Positions 49,259 through 62,542 of a stretch of DNA of 64,000 nucleotides are shown here, one piece after another. Below the pieces are notes generated by a model. That model was not told the origin of the DNA and made no database searches. It saw only the letters and a program-made list of their open reading frames with translations. A program made the translations under genes and the position numbers. The DNA is from Adiantum capillus-veneris (taxonomy: Eukaryota; Streptophyta; Polypodiopsida; Polypodiales; Pteridaceae): assembly GCA_014529385.2 (NCBI GenBank), contig CM043955.1, positions 147,129,640 through 147,193,639 on the forward strand, in the 5' to 3' direction. Each line of letters starts with the position of its first letter. Positions within the stretch are counted from its first letter, which is position 1.

Positions 49259-50881
49259 TGTAATGAAAATGGCCTATGAACTTTGAGAGTAGCGGAATTA
49301 GGAAAGTAGGTGAAGCGCTTTTAAGAGATTACTTTGTGAGCATAGCGGGTGACCTTAATTGATGGTAGCAACATAAACATGGTACTTAGTTAACTTGGCA
49401 TGAACAATACTTTTGCAAGAGAGAGAATTTAGAGAACATGACAACAGTTGAGGACCGGATTCATATGGAGCCGGTCCCCCCTCCGATAGGCATTTGTATT
49501 ATAGTTTCTCCCATCAAGAGAGACTTGGTACAATACAATCTTTGTGTTCCTTGTGACCTTGGTGATGCAATGAAGATGGAAAGCTTCATGCATCAAAAAA
49601 AAAAACATAACATAAACTTGAAGAAAGCATTCACTATCCCAAGCCTCAGTCCCAAGGCCTCAAACACCTTCGAAGGTGGAGAGAGATAGCGGGGAATGAG
49701 GATAGGGAAGAGGAAGAAGAAAAATTCCATAGGAGAAAGAAGTAGTTCCTCACTTATCATTACTCTTCTTGCTAGCATACATAATAGCATAGTAATGGAG
49801 ATGGAGAAGATGGCAAGCTTAAGCATTGAAGCATGACTCTTGGTTGGATTTTCATTCAATAGCCAAGAGTGTTGGTGTAGGCTTTCACTCTCACAAGCTT
49901 GGAGAAGGAGGTGGTGTTCCTCAACTTTCACCAAGTGAGAATGGTGTCTTCAATGAGTGTGTGTTATGGTGTATATCCACCTAGCACCCCCCTTTCTTGC
50001 TTTGGGAAAAAATTCTACTTGCTACAAGCTCATTGGACCCCTCTCCCCTTAGCCAATCACATCCAGCATGCAATCAAGCATATGGGTAGTCTTTTGACAA
50101 GTGTTCTCCTTACCCCTTCGAGAGAGAGAGAGAGCTTGAAAATATCTAGATATTTGTTAGGTGGAAGTAAAAGCTCATTGGACCCCTCTTTAGTCCAACC
50201 AATAGCATTCAAGCATCCATGTGGTTAAGCTTAGCGAGAGTCTGACATGTGTCCCATGTGCTCTTTTAGAATCCCCTAACTTTGAGATTTTAATGCATAG
50301 AAAGTTTCTCAAGCAACTTCCTCATTAAGTTAGTTGGTTCTCTTTTTTACTCAACCATCTTAACCCCCATGCATAGGAAGCTTCTCAAGAAACTTCCTCA
50401 TCAAATGTGACAAGTACCTCAAGTACCTTAGTCATCAAGCATGACAAGCACCTTAGGTGGAGTTCCCACCTCAAGCACATCCGTAGCTTGCCTAAGTTTA
50501 GGTCGGGTTCCCACCTCAAGCACACCCCTAGCTTGCCTAAGTTTAGATCAGGTTTCCATCTCAATCACAGCCCTAGCTTGCCTAAGGTTCTCACCTCAAG
50601 CACAACCCTAGCTTGCTTAAGGTCAAAAGGACTTTTAACACTAACCATTGGAGTTATTTAATGAATCTAACCCTAAGGTCTTTTAAGCTTCATTAGTTAA
50701 CCTTGCTCTTTGGCAGACCATCTCTCATTTGGGCCCCTTTACCATTGGCCCCGTGTTTAGATAGATTCGTAAGCACATGTCTTTATTCTAACCCTTGTTC
50801 CCATTTATTATCCCATATTGAATGATCAGTTTAATATGAGAAAATCATTTGGGTTGGTTAGATATTAGATATTTGATGACA
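49259..50881 (-). repeat. E4 3' LTR
   Basis: It starts TGTAATGAAAATGG and ends ATTTGATGACA on the plus strand. It contains internal tandem units of about 40 bases (CACCTCAAGCACA.CCCTAGCTTGCCTAAG) at about 50440-50620. The polypurine-side sequence follows at 50882-50895. Confidence 0.95.
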
Positions 50882-51238
50882 TTACCTCTCTCTTGAAATC
50901 ATAGTCGTCCTCGACTATGAGGTAAAAGAGATAAAGTCGTAGCCATTAGTCAATTTGTCTTAGCGGGTAGTGGACCCCTTTTCACCCTACGACATCATTC
51001 CAAGATGGATAACTAATCCATTTGGTTCTTGGGAGACATAGCTGCCGCAAGCATGTCTGCTCTTTAGTCCATTTCATCCTCGCAAGTAGAGTGACAAATT
51101 CTACATGGTGTTTGAGAGACGTCGTCATTCCAAACATGATTCTTAGTATGCATACTACTTAAATTTGTGCACAATAAAGAGAGAATTAGTCTTATCAGAC
51201 AAAAACATTAATCATTTGAAAGAAACATGTACATTTGG

Positions 51239-51574
51239 TTACTCCAATGTAGCATTGTAAGCGTTGACAAGGTTCATACTATCCTTAAGCTGGATTCCTT
51301 GCATCCATCTAGCATCTTCAAAAGGATAATTTTTGAACTTAATAAGATACCGTCGGATGATCTTACCATGTCGTAGTACCTTGTCTTCATGCCAAAGAAT
51401 AGCTTCGGGTTGTAGTACCTCTTCTTGATATTCGATTTTGGGAGGGTCTTCAATAATTGGTTCATTTGGAGGTTCTCCTTTGTAGGGCTTGAGTAGGCTC
51501 ACATGAAAAGCATTGTGTATGAGCCAATGGTTAGGTAGCTTGAGTTGATAAGCTACCTCATTGATTTGCTTCAA
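51239..51574 (-). mobile_element. E4 integrase tail and chromodomain-like region
   Basis: NAFHVSLLKPYKG, a typical Ty3 integrase C-terminal block, precedes EVLQPEAILWHEDKVLRHG and YLIKFKNYPFEDARWM. The last part has the chromodomain pattern (YLIKW.G.....TWE). Confidence 0.8.
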
Positions 51575-51592
51575 AATTTGAAAAGGACCATA

Positions 51593-53268
51593 TTATCTTT
51601 TTGCTAGTTTAGCATAATACTTTTGATGGCCCGTAGGGTTTTTGCCCGTCGTTTGCCTCAATTGAGCCTTAGGAAACTTAAGTAAGACCCAATCATTTTC
51701 TTTGAACGTTAATGCCCTTCTGTGCTTGTCATTAGCAGCTTTTTGCCTTAATTGGGAGATGGATATAGCCTCCTTAATCTTTTGAAAATATGTTTGCAGG
51801 TCACGGCTATACTCATCGGCAGCGAAGATCTTCCCATGTACTTTGAGTAGCAAGGGACTTTTAGGTCTTCCTTCTATGATTTTAAAAGGTGCTTTTCCCG
51901 TAGAAGTATGGATAGTATTATTATACGCATACTCTACAAGAGGTAAGTACGTTTCCCATTGTGAGCGTTGATCACTTCTATGACATAGGTCTTTAGTAGA
52001 TCAAGAATTGTAAGATTGGCTATCTCACTTTGGCCATCCATTTGTGGGTGATAGGCTCAAGAGAAATTCAATCTTGTACCTAGATTTTCAAAGAGACCTT
52101 TCTAGAAATAACTGGTCATTCTAGGATCTCTATCTAACACGATGGACATTGGCAATCCATGGTGTTTGAAAATCTGTGATATGAAGAGATTTGCCATTTG
52201 GTGTGCCTTAATAGTCTTCTTGACAGGGATAAAGTGTGCTTGCTTGCTAAACCTGTCGACTATTGTCCATATTCTCGTATTCCCATGGATAGATTTTGGT
52301 AATTCAAAGATAAAATCCATGGATATACTCTCCCATGGTGAATTAGGAATTGGCAATGGCTGGAGTAATCCGGGTTGCTTCCCTCTATCATACTTGGTCT
52401 TTTGGCATACTACACATTTTGAAACATACTCTTGTATGTCCACTTTCCTGGTAGGCCAATAAAAGTACGTCTCTACTCCTCGAAGAGTAGGTTGAATGCC
52501 TCTATGCCCCGCATAGGGAGGAGCGTGGGATTCATACATGACTTTCTCACAAAGGGAGTGGGTAACACATAGCCTATTTCCATGGAGAAGATAACCATCC
52601 TGCAAGGTGAATGGTTCCTCTTTCTTCCCCAAAGCAAGGGCTGACATTATATCTTTAAAATCAGGGTCAGTAGCATACTCATCTATCATAGAAGATAGAT
52701 CATTGTGAGTTGCTATTGACACAACATTAACTTTTGGTCGTCGTGAAAGTGCATCAGCCACTTGATTGTGCTTACCAGCAATGTGAGCAATGTAAAAATT
52801 AAATTGTGAAAGAAAATTTGCCCACCTCATTTGTTTGTCGGAAAGCTTTGTTTGCGTCATGAAGTACATGAGACTTTGATGGTCTGTTCGTAAGATGAAT
52901 GGAGTCCCCAATAGATAGTGCTTCCATGTGTCTAGGGCATGTAGAACAGCTAACAGCTCTTTCTCATAAATGCCTAAGACCCGTTCATCCGTGTTGAGCC
53001 TTCGGCTCTCATAGGCTATGGCATGCCCTTCTTGAAGCAAGACTGCTCCAAGGCAATCACCACAAGCATCACATTGGACCTCAAATGGCTTTGAGAAATT
53101 CGGAAGCATAAGGACTGGTTGGGAGATAAGCTTCTCTTTGAGCTTGTCAAAAGAACTTTGCTCCTTAGCAGTCCATGAATACTTAACATTTTTCTTTGTT
53201 AAGTCATGTAATGGTCCTGCTATTTGAGAGAATTTTGCTATGAAGCATCTAGTATACACACATACCAA
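51593..53268 (-). mobile_element. E4 RNase H and integrase
   Basis: RNase H: FEVQCDACGDCLGAVLLQ, YEKELLAVLHALDTWKHYL and RTDHQSLMYF. Integrase zinc module: HRGIQPTLRGVETYFYWP, then CVVCQKTKYDRGK. Core: SMDFIFELPKS, IVDRFSKQAHFIP and the GLPMSIVLDRDP block. The order fits a Ty3/Gypsy pol. Confidence 0.9.
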
Positions 53269-54107
53269 TAAAGCTTCTTAGCTCATGTAGATTCCTTGGA
53301 TTAGGCCATGCTTTTATTACCTCCAACTTTGATAGATCCATACGGATACCATCTCAAGAGATAATATGACCTAAGTATTGAATCTCTTGAAGGAAAAATT
53401 CACTTTTCTTTTGATTGAGGAAAAACTTAGAGTCTCCCTTAATGCTTGAAAAATCACTTGGAGATGTTGCTTGTGTTCCTCCAAGGAATTGGAGTAGATG
53501 ATGATATCATCAAAGAACACTCCAGTGAATTTACGGTAGGGTCTAAAAATTTCTCCGTTAATCGATTGAATGTAGCCGGTGCATTAGTCAAGCCAAAAGG
53601 CATGACTAGATATTCATAAAGGCCAAATGTTGTACGAACGCAATCTTTAGGATATCTTCATTCACTATCCATATTTGATGGTAGCCACTTTTAAGGTCAA
53701 TCCTACTAAAGTAGGTAGAGCCTTGTAGCTTATCAAATAGATCTTCTACCCGAGGTACGGGAAATCTGTTTTTAATAGTGATTTAGTGCACGATAGTCCA
53801 CACACATGCGGTATGTACCATCTTTCTTTTGCACTAAAAGGACTGGAGAGCAAAAGGGAGAGGAGATAGGCCTCACCATTCCTTTGTCTACCAATTCTTG
53901 TACTTGCCTCATGATCTCCTCTTGTTGAGCTTGTGCAACTCGATAGGGAGGTTTGTTAGGCGGTGAGCTTCTTGATAGGAGATCAATTCGATGGTCATCA
54001 TCCCCTCGTTTTGGAGGTAAGTCCATAGGGATATCATCAATGAACACATCTTGGAATCCTTTTAGAAAGTTAGACAAGTCTAACTCTTCTTGATTTGTAC
54101 CATTCAC
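53269..54107 (-). mobile_element. E4 reverse transcriptase region
   Basis: The N-terminal part shows IDLLSRSSPPNKPPYRVA and SSPFCSPVLLVQKKDGTYR, then MCVDYRALN. Further RT sequence continues towards 53270 in broken form. Confidence 0.85.
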
Positions 54108-54517
54108 CTTTGATAAACATTAGGATCTTTTTGGGATTCTTTGACAAAAATCATGTATACAAAAACTGAACTTTTCATTGATTTATCGAGGGCGAGAGGA
54201 TTTACAAGTGGTATAGTACGACCGGACTCATTAGCATCTATATACAAAGTCTTTCCCCTGTAGGTGAAGTATATTCTCCTTTCAAGGAACTTCATGATGG
54301 CAGCCATGCGGTTGAACCATGGTATCCCTAGGATAACATCCTCATGTTGGAGAGGAGAGATGAAGAAGTCTTCTTTGTCGACATAGCTTTGGACATGAAG
54401 CCTCAACTTCCCAATCAAGGGAGTAACGGAGGCTTGTTGTCCCTTGAAAGCGGCATCGGCCGTTACGACATCTCCCATCTCAAAAGCTTGAATGCCCAAC
54501 TTGGTGGTTAACTCCAT
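54104..54517 (-). mobile_element. E4 protease region
   Basis: ISMELTTKLGIQAFE follows the (degenerate) active-site block, and HEDVILGIPWFNR is the LG-x-PW block of Ty3/Gypsy proteases. Confidence 0.75.
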
Positions 54518-54573
54518 TGAAATGAAGTTGAGACCAGAACCAGGGTCAAACAGGATGAAAGCATCATGATCCT

Positions 54574-55801
54574 TTACCTTTCCCCAAGCATAGGAGAGAG
54601 GTGATCCTGTGCAATGAGTATCCTCTTTTGAAGCTTCGATAGTGGAAGCTCGAGGAGTCTCATTGCAAACATTTCTTTTGGGGCAAGAACGATAGCCATG
54701 TCCTTGCTCCCCACACTTAAAACATTTGTGATCCTTGCGAAACGTTTCAAGTCTTCAAGAGAGAGTTTATTTTTACCTTTGTAAACTCCTTTCTCCTTGG
54801 ACCGATTTTTGTTGTTGTTGTTGGAATGGCCGTGGGAAAAATTTTGGGCATTAAGTTTTCCCTTTGCATCACTTTTGTCTTTATTTTCCATGGGTTTGAC
54901 ATTCCGTCTAACCCCTTGTTGGAAATTGATGCGTGAAGCAACCATGGTATGATGGATTACTTCACTAATAGAGTCAGGCCGTTGAGAGTTGACATACTCG
55001 GCCATCTCCTCAAGTAATCCTGCACAAAATTGTTGTTTTTGCTCAGCAAAGTCTATATTTGGAAAGATAGTAGCCTTGAGATGTAAATCCCAAAACTTGT
55101 CCACATATTTGCGGATAGACTCATGAGAGAGAAGCCTTAAGCTCTGCCATTCGGTGAGCACTTTGTCCTTTGCATCACTTGCAAGGAATTGCTCCATGAT
55201 GGAAACTCGTAGAGTTTTCCATGTCTTTGGTGCTTCGCCATTGCCTCGAAGACTAGCCCACCATTGACGAGCCGGTTTTTTGGAAGTGCATAGCTACATG
55301 GCGTAGCTTGGAGGACTCCGTGAAGCCCTCGTCTTCAAAGGCCGCATCAAATTGTTGGATGAAGGCCAATACTTTATCGGTAGCACCAAAGGTTCCATCA
55401 TAGGTGAGAAAAGAGATACTCTTTCCTCCCTCTTTGAACTTCTTGAGCTTTTGTGACCTTTGCCCTGTAGGGTAAGATTTGCGATGTCCTCCCCTCTTTT
55501 ATTCTCTAGGAGAATAGCAATAGCTTTCATCGGTAGAGGAGGAGGAAGGTAAGAAGGAGAATCTTCTTTTGGGGGTCCCTTCAAGACGCCTCGTAAGCTC
55601 TCTCTCCTCTTGGAGAGGAAAGGAAATCCCATAAGCATGAAGTTGTTGAGTAACTTCGGCTTGCAAAGTGGGGTTGCCCATAGCTTGTTGCAACCTAGTG
55701 ACTAGATAATTAACAAACATGGGAGCATCATCATTGGCACCGTCATGTGCAAAACCATAGTTATCAATGTTCATTCTCCTCTCTTGATTATTGTCAGCCA
55801 T
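54574..55801 (-). mobile_element. E4 gag region
   Basis: It starts at MADNNQERRMNIDNYG (55801) and includes LTEWQSLRLLSHESIRKYVDK, a capsid-domain pattern. A zinc-knuckle-like cysteine/histidine cluster lies near 54700. Confidence 0.8.
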
Positions 55802-56202
55802 GCTAATTAAACTTACATGTTTACTTAGTGTATGCTTTGGCCATTCAAAACCTTAGTTGCTACTCCTCTTAGCCTTTGAAAATAGGCACTTAAGTATCTA
55901 CACCCACGGCTCGAATTGGTTAATTATAGAGAGTAGTGGAGTGAGTCTAACATAGCGAAGTTGTCTAGGGATAGCTCCTTTCGGAATTCTTATGGCTCAA
56001 TAATGGTAAATCCATAGGCAAGTCTAAATAGACTCCATTATTCAGTCCAAAGCTCCCGAGGTGTGCACCATATCCCACATAGTGGGCTCAACAAAATCGA
56101 TAATAGATCCCAGTCCCACTTACCCTAATATAATTAACAAAATCAACCATTAATAGGCTACTTAAGGACCTCTCTTCTTAAGCAAGAAAAGAGAAACCAA
56201 AT

Positions 56203-56214
56203 TCTCTGATACCA
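56203..56214 (-). other. E4 primer binding site
   Basis: The minus strand reads TGGTATCAGAGA, an initiator-Met-type site, one base from the 5' LTR. Confidence 0.85.
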
Positions 56215-56215
56215 A

Positions 56216-57832
56216 TGTAATGAAAATGGCCTATGAACTTTGAGAGTAACGGAATTAGGAAAGTAGGTGAATTTTAAAGAGATTACTTTGTGAGCATAGC
56301 GGGTGAACTTAATTGATGGTAGCAACATAAACATGGTACTTAGTTAACTTGGCATGAACAATACTTTTGCAAGAGAGAGAGTTTAGAGAACATGACAATA
56401 GCTGAGGACCGGATTCATATGGAGCCGGTTCCCCCTCCAATAGGCATTTGTATTATAGTTTCTCCCATCAAGAGAGACATGGTACAATACAATATTTGTG
56501 TTCCTTGTGACCTTGGTGATGCAATGAAGATGGAAAGCTTCATGCATCACAAACATAACATAACATAAACTTAAAGAAAGCATTAACTATCCCAAGCCTC
56601 AGTCCCAAGGCCTCAAACACCTTCGAAGGTGGAGAGAGCTAGTGGGGAATGAGGATAGGGAAGAGGAAGTAGAAACATTCCATAGGAGAAAGAAGTAGTT
56701 CCTCACTTATCATTACTCTTCTTGCTAGCATACATAATAGTATAGTAATGGAGATGAATAAGATGGCAAGATTAAGCTCTGAAGCATGACTCTTGGTTGG
56801 ATTTGCATTCAATAGCCAAGAGTGTTGGTGTAGGCTTTCACTCTCACAAGCTTGGAGAAAGAGGTGGTGTTCCTCAACTTTCACCAAGTGAGAATGGTGT
56901 CTCCAATGAGTGTGTGTTATGGTGTATATCCCCCTAGCACCCCCCTTTCTTGCTTTGGGAAAAACTTCTACTTGCTACAAGCTCATTGGACCCCTCTCCC
57001 CTTAGCCAATCACATCCAACTTGCAATCAAGCATATGGGTAGTCTTTTGACAAGTGTCCTCCTTACCCCTTTGAGAGAGAGATCTTGAAAATGTCTAGAT
57101 ATTTGTTAGGTGGAAGTAAAAGCTCATTGGACCCCTCTTTAGCCCAACCAATAGCATTCAAGCACCCATGTGGTTAAGCTTAGTGAGAGTCTGACATGTG
57201 TCCCATGTGCTCTTTTAGAATTCCCCTAACTTTGAGATTTTTATGCATAGGAAGTTTCTCAAGCAACTTCCTCATTAAGTGAGTAGGTTCTCTTTTTGAC
57301 TCAACCATCTTACCCCCCCATGCATAGGAAGCTTCTCAAGCAACTTCCTCATTAAATGTGACAAGTACCTCAAGTACCTTAGTCATCAAGCATGACAAGC
57401 ACCTTAGGTGGAGTTCCCACCTCAAGCACAGCCCTAGCATGCCTAAGTTTAGGTCGGGTTCCCACCTCAAGCACAACCCTAGCTTGCCTAAGTTTAGATC
57501 GGGTTCCCACCTCAAGCACAGCCCTAGCTTGCCTAAGGTTCTCACCTCAAGCACAACCCTAGCTTGCTTAAGGTCAAAAGGACTTTTAACACTAACCATT
57601 GGAGGTCTTTAATGAAGCTAACCCTAAGGTCTTTTAAGCTTCATTAGTTAACCTTGCTCTTTGGCAGACCATCTCTCGTTTGGGTCCCTTTACCATTGGC
57701 CCCATGTTAAGATAGATCAGTAAGCACATGTCTATATTCTAACCCTTTTTCCCGTTTATTATCCCATATTAAATGATCAGTTTAATATGAGAAAATCATT
57801 TGGGTTGGTTAGATATTAGATATTTGATGACA
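56216..57832 (-). repeat. E4 5' LTR
   Basis: Partner of 49259-50881, with the same ends and internal units. The flank after it (TGTCT) repeats the flank before 49259. Confidence 0.95.
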
Positions 57833-57845
57833 TGTCTTTTTAATA

Positions 57846-57956
57846 TCTATACTAATAATAATGGGGGAAAGGATTTTGGCCCCTCCCCCTGGACACATGG
57901 CAAAAGGAGCTTCCTCCTACGGTGCTCCCTGCAGCCCCATTGATACAGAGACTACA
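57846..57956 (+). mobile_element. Possible Helitron 5' end
   Basis: TCTATACTAATAATAATGGG resembles plant Helitron 5' termini (TC start preceded by A, then an A/T-rich stretch and GGGGG). A similar word, TCTATACTATTATAAAAGGG, occurs at 58697. No 3' hairpin with CTRR end was identified. Confidence 0.35.
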
Positions 57957-58018
<62 letters not shown>

Positions 58019-58186
58019 CTAATAGAGACATCTTGGGTTGCGGCAAGACACGTGTCCAAAGAAACAGTACCTTTTGAGGCGTCCAACATCTCTGGGAGTT
58101 TTTGTTGTCATTGTATTTTCCTTTCTCATTGTCATTGCTCAAAAGCAGTTTTGAAATTAGAAGACTGCAACACCTTTCCAAGGGGG

Positions 58187-58272
<86 letters not shown>

Positions 58273-58450
58273 AGTCTAATAGAGACAACTTGGGTTGAGG
58301 CAAGACATGTGTCCAAAGAAACGGTACCTTTTGGGGCGTCCAAGGTCTCTGGGAGTTCTTGTTGTCATTGTATTTCCTTTCTTGTTGTCATTGCTTGTAA
58401 GCAATCCTGAAATTAGAAGAGTGCAACATCTTTCCAAGGGGGTTTTACCC
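57957..58450. repeat. Two (AC)n arrays each followed by a copy of a 175-bp segment
   Basis: AC arrays at 57957-58016 and 58190-58266 precede near-identical segments (58016-58189 and 58267-58448, both with GTCTAATAGAGACA and CCAAGGGGGTTTTA). This is a duplication of about 250 bases containing the microsatellite. Confidence 0.9.
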
Positions 58451-58696
58451 TAGTGGAGAAGAGCTTGGACTCAATGCTACCATTTAAACAAATTGTTGAA
58501 ACGAATTGTGAAAAATTTTATAAAAAAATATTGTATGCCTCCCAATTGTGTAGAAAGAAAAGGAGAGTTTCTTTTTGGGCCTTGAAAATGAAAAGTAGAG
58601 AAACCCTCCATATGCCCCAAAGGATTCATGGAGGTTTGAACATTGGAGAAAAGATCTTTTGCCAGTACTTGATAATATGGGGCTACACACCATTCA

Positions 58697-61188
58697 TCTA
58701 TACTATTATAAAAGGGGGAGGGATACCCTATGGGGAAGCAGTGCGGTGAGTGCAAGAGAGGGAAGGAGAGAAGGGGGGCGGAGAAGGAGAGACATGCAAT
58801 CTTAGTGGAGCTTAGTGAGCCAATGTGCTCACACTCCTTATTGACATTATAACCAAAGAAATGATAAGTGGACGGACACCGGATCAAAATTGGTCATGGG
58901 GCGTGAAACCTTACAATCTCCCACTTGAAGGCCAACGTGGCCCAAGTGGCTAAAGAATGTAGGGGCTATTATGTAAAATTGTACAAACATGAAGCATGAC
59001 CATAGCTTCATCCTACGCCCATCATCTCTATGCAATGTGCAAACCGCTCTGAGGCTAAGCTCTTTGTTAGAGCATCCTCTGGGTTTTCATCTGTGTGAAC
59101 TTTGACTAACTCAATGCTTTTGCTAGCCAAAATATCCCATACCACAAGATACCTGACCTCTATGTGTTTCGACTTGGAGTGAAACACGGGTTCTTTGCTA
59201 GCACAATTGCACTCTGGCTGTCACAATGTAACACTAGAGTCTGGTGTATACCAAGGTCTCCCACTAGACGAGATAACCGCACAGCTTCCTTACTATAACT
59301 GGAAACTACAATACTCTACCTCAGTGGTGAAAGACGAAGTGAAATTCGGAAGACATGATCTCCAAGAAACTGTCGTTCCAACAAACAAGAAAATGTAGCC
59401 AGATGTAGATCGTCTAGTGTCCACACAACCTGCATTATCCGAATCAGTGTATCCTATTATGGATGCATCACTGTTTCCAAAGTGTAAGCACTCATTGATT
59501 GAGCCCTTGATGTATCTCAAAATGTGCTTCACTACTTTCCAATGCTTTCTACCTGGATTTACCATAAACTTGCTGACCACTCCCACTGCATAAGGAATGT
59601 CTGACTATGTGCTAACCACGGCGAACATGAGACTGCCAACTCTCGAAGAATGCGGCACCTTTGCCATCTGTGCCTTTTCAACATCCGATTTGGGACAATC
59701 ATGCTTGCTAAGTTTTTTGTATGTAGCCACTGGGATACTCGATGCTTTCCCCCCTTGCATCTTCAAATGTTGCAAGACCTTGTAAATATACTCTTCTTGT
59801 GAAAGTTCAAGTATACCACATTTACAATCTCTCTTGATGCACATACCAAGAAAGTGATGTGTATTGCCCAAATCTTTCATAGAAAATTGCTTGCTTAAGG
59901 CATCCTTGAGAAGTGCAATCTCATCTTTTGACTTCCCGGCTATGAGCATATCACCCATATACAAAATCACAATGATGAGGGAACCATCATTCAACCTCCT
60001 TGTGTACAAGCAGTGATCCTCTTGGCTCCATACATAACCCTGGGATTGAATGTACTTATCAAACTTGATGTACCATTTCCTTGAGCCTTGCTTTAACCCA
60101 TACAAAGCCTTCTTGAGTCTACACATCAGTTCTACCCGTGTTGGTTTCTCAGGCTTTATCGCAAAACCTTCTGGTTGTTTCATGTAGACATCCTCTTCAA
60201 GAAACATTGTCTTCACATCCATTTGGACCAATTCCATGTCCTCAATGTCTACTAGACCAAGACTTAGGCTCGGGATCATCTATGGTAGACTTCTTCTTGT
60301 ACACCCATTTGCATGGCAATGCCTGTTTACCCACAAGTTTCTCTATCGAATTCCAAGTTTCATTTGCTAAGATCGAGTTATACTCAGATTGCATAGCCTC
60401 TTCCCACTTCACGCTATTGTCCATTTGAATGGCCTCTTTGTAGCGAGTGGGCTCACCGCAATCAGTGACTAGCAAATAGTACAATCCTGGCTCAAAACTC
60501 TCAAGTACACGAGATGTACGAGTAGACCTCCGAAGTGCCTGACTGCTGGATTCTAATTTCTCTAGAGAAACATGTGTGCATACTAGTGGAAGGTGCATCA
60601 TTAGCACATCCAACATTCTGTGTAACTGGTGGTGAGGCAACATCATCAAACCATAATCTGCGGTACTCAATGTGTTTCAATGGCTTTCTATGCATCTTAG
60701 AGTCGTTGAATATCACCTGTGAGCTTCATATAACCTTCTTAGATTCCGGGTGCCAGAGACGATATCCCATCTCTCCGTCCACACCGTATCCAATGAAGAT
60801 GCACTTGTGTGATTTGGGGTCTAGCTTTTGTCTAAACTAAGGTGTCATAAACTGTCTTCTAATGCCTCTTTTACAGCAAAAGTCCTTAAACTTGGAGAAG
60901 ATGTACTCGCCTCCATTGTCACTTTGCAAAGCTTTAAGCTTTTTACCTGATTCGTTCTCTACCAATGCTAAGAACTTGTGAAAGATACTAAAGACGTTGC
61001 TCTTCTGCTTCAAGAGATAAATCCACACCTCTCTAGTAGAGTCATGTATGAATGTCAGGAAGTATAATGCTCCCCCTAGAGACTTGACTGGCAGAGTCTT
61101 ACCATACACCGAGCGACATTTTCCGAGCGAACCAAAATCTGAGCGAATATTTATACGACATGGGCCTAATTGTTGAGCCCTCTTCTCC

Positions 61189-61230
<42 letters not shown>

Positions 61231-61400
61231 ATGCACTAGCAAGAGGACCTAAGCATTCAAGAGCTTTCCTTGTCAGACAAGTTGGATTAAAGAAGTTTAA
61301 GTTATATGATTTCTTCAGCTTGAAAACTGAAGTGATCTGGCCAAATTCATGACACGTGGCAATGCTGCATATCTTAAAGGCAATCTATCGTAATGGGTGT
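58697..61400 (-). mobile_element. Copia-2: partial Ty1/Copia element
   Basis: Minus strand. A 3' LTR ends at 58915 (its minus-strand start is TGTAAGGTTTCACGCC) next to a polypurine tract (58916-58929, TTCAAGTGGGAGAT on the minus strand). Then RNase H (about 59293-59586), RT (59605-60279, with a Y-x-GD-like variant of the YVDD site and LYGLKQGSRKWY) and integrase (60837-61200, SDNGGEY) follow. A weak match to the integrase zinc end extends to about 61370. No 5' LTR or gag is seen. It is broken at many points. The LTR left limit is uncertain. Confidence 0.8.
61192..61226. repeat. (AG)n microsatellite, about 35 bases
   Basis: It lies inside the Copia-2 integrase region. Confidence 0.95.
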
Positions 61401-62396
61401 TTTTATACTCTCATTTTTTGAAATCTTGGAAGATACCTTTGCAACCTCATAGCCATGGAAAGAAAACTCCTCAAGCAGCCCAGAGCATTGATCTCATGAT
61501 GCCATCATCATAGTAAAATTCATTGTCCTCGTCATTGCTATTTTTCTTGTGAGTTCCCCTCTATTAGCTCCCTACTCTGCATTCTTTGAGAAAATTTATT
61601 TTTCCAAACATATAAAATTCCTTTTCTTGAGTTTAGCATAAGAGGAAATTTTCAAAAATTAGATTTATTTTTCAGGTTTTTAGACTATTTTTCTCTATTT
61701 TGAGGTGGAATTTCTCCTTTTTCCCTTGCTCTCAACCGGCATTTTTGAAACTGGAAAATGACACTATATTAAGATAATACACATTTTTTCTCAAAGACTA
61801 CTACTGTGCGTCCTTGCCCGATAGCTATCGTCTCTAGATTGCATTTTTGCCTTGCACGATGCGACGGCCCATGTTTGCCCTACCTTTTCGTCCTTCACCC
61901 CAAGATTCCTATTAATCCCACGCTTTCAAAGCTTGACCCACCTACTATATACTCTTCATTAAACAAAACAATTTATTCAAAGAAGCCTTCAAGGATTGAT
62001 TTCCCCTTGAACCAGCTAGAGCATTCCCCCTCTTTCCATGCTCGCCCTCCCCCCTTCCCCTCCCCATTCCCTCTTGCCATGCTCGCCCTCCCCAAACCCT
62101 CTTTCTGGTGATGCTTTTCCTCCCTTCCCCCCACACCTGCTCGCCTTTAGCCCCCCCCCCACCCCCCCCCCCCCCCCCACCCACCCCAACACACACCACA
62201 CACACAGATCCGCATACTCCCAATTCTGGACCACTCCGGTGCACCGTTTATGCATGGAAATGAGTGGAAAACATGTCATCAAGACCCCTTATTGCTGTGA
62301 TTAAGCTCTGAAAGGGTGTATCATTTTTGTACTAAATGGGAAAGCATTCACTATAATTGGCATTGACGTTCGGTTATGTGTTGTAAAATTGCCAGC

Positions 62397-62435
<39 letters not shown>

Positions 62436-62542
62436 TAAGCATTGGCAAGCAGGGGATGACGTGGCCTATATGGGCAAATTTATTTTTTTTAAATGACTCC
62501 ATCCCCACTGGTTTGCTGCTGCAACCACGGAGCTACTAGAGC
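61401..62542. other. Intergenic stretch with C-rich and GA tracts, no gene seen
   Basis: It contains an A-interrupted C run (62151-62178) followed by CACCCACCCCAACACACACC, and a GA run at 62401-62432. No protein domain is recognised. Confidence 0.6.

Larger units (their letters stand above)
49259..57832 (-). mobile_element. E4: chromovirus-type Ty3/Gypsy element
   Basis: Minus-strand element of 8.57 kb with perfect target duplications TGTCT (49254-49258, 57833-57837). It has long LTRs (1623 and 1617 bp), an initiator-Met-type primer site and gag, protease, RT, RNase H, integrase and a chromodomain-like end. The LTRs differ by only a few percent, so the insertion is recent. All parts are recognisable, with around six or more breaks. 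Confidence 0.95.

Noticed and set aside
57852-58343. Long VC-repeat open frame
   Set aside because: It consists mainly of translated CA arrays and a duplicated noncoding segment.
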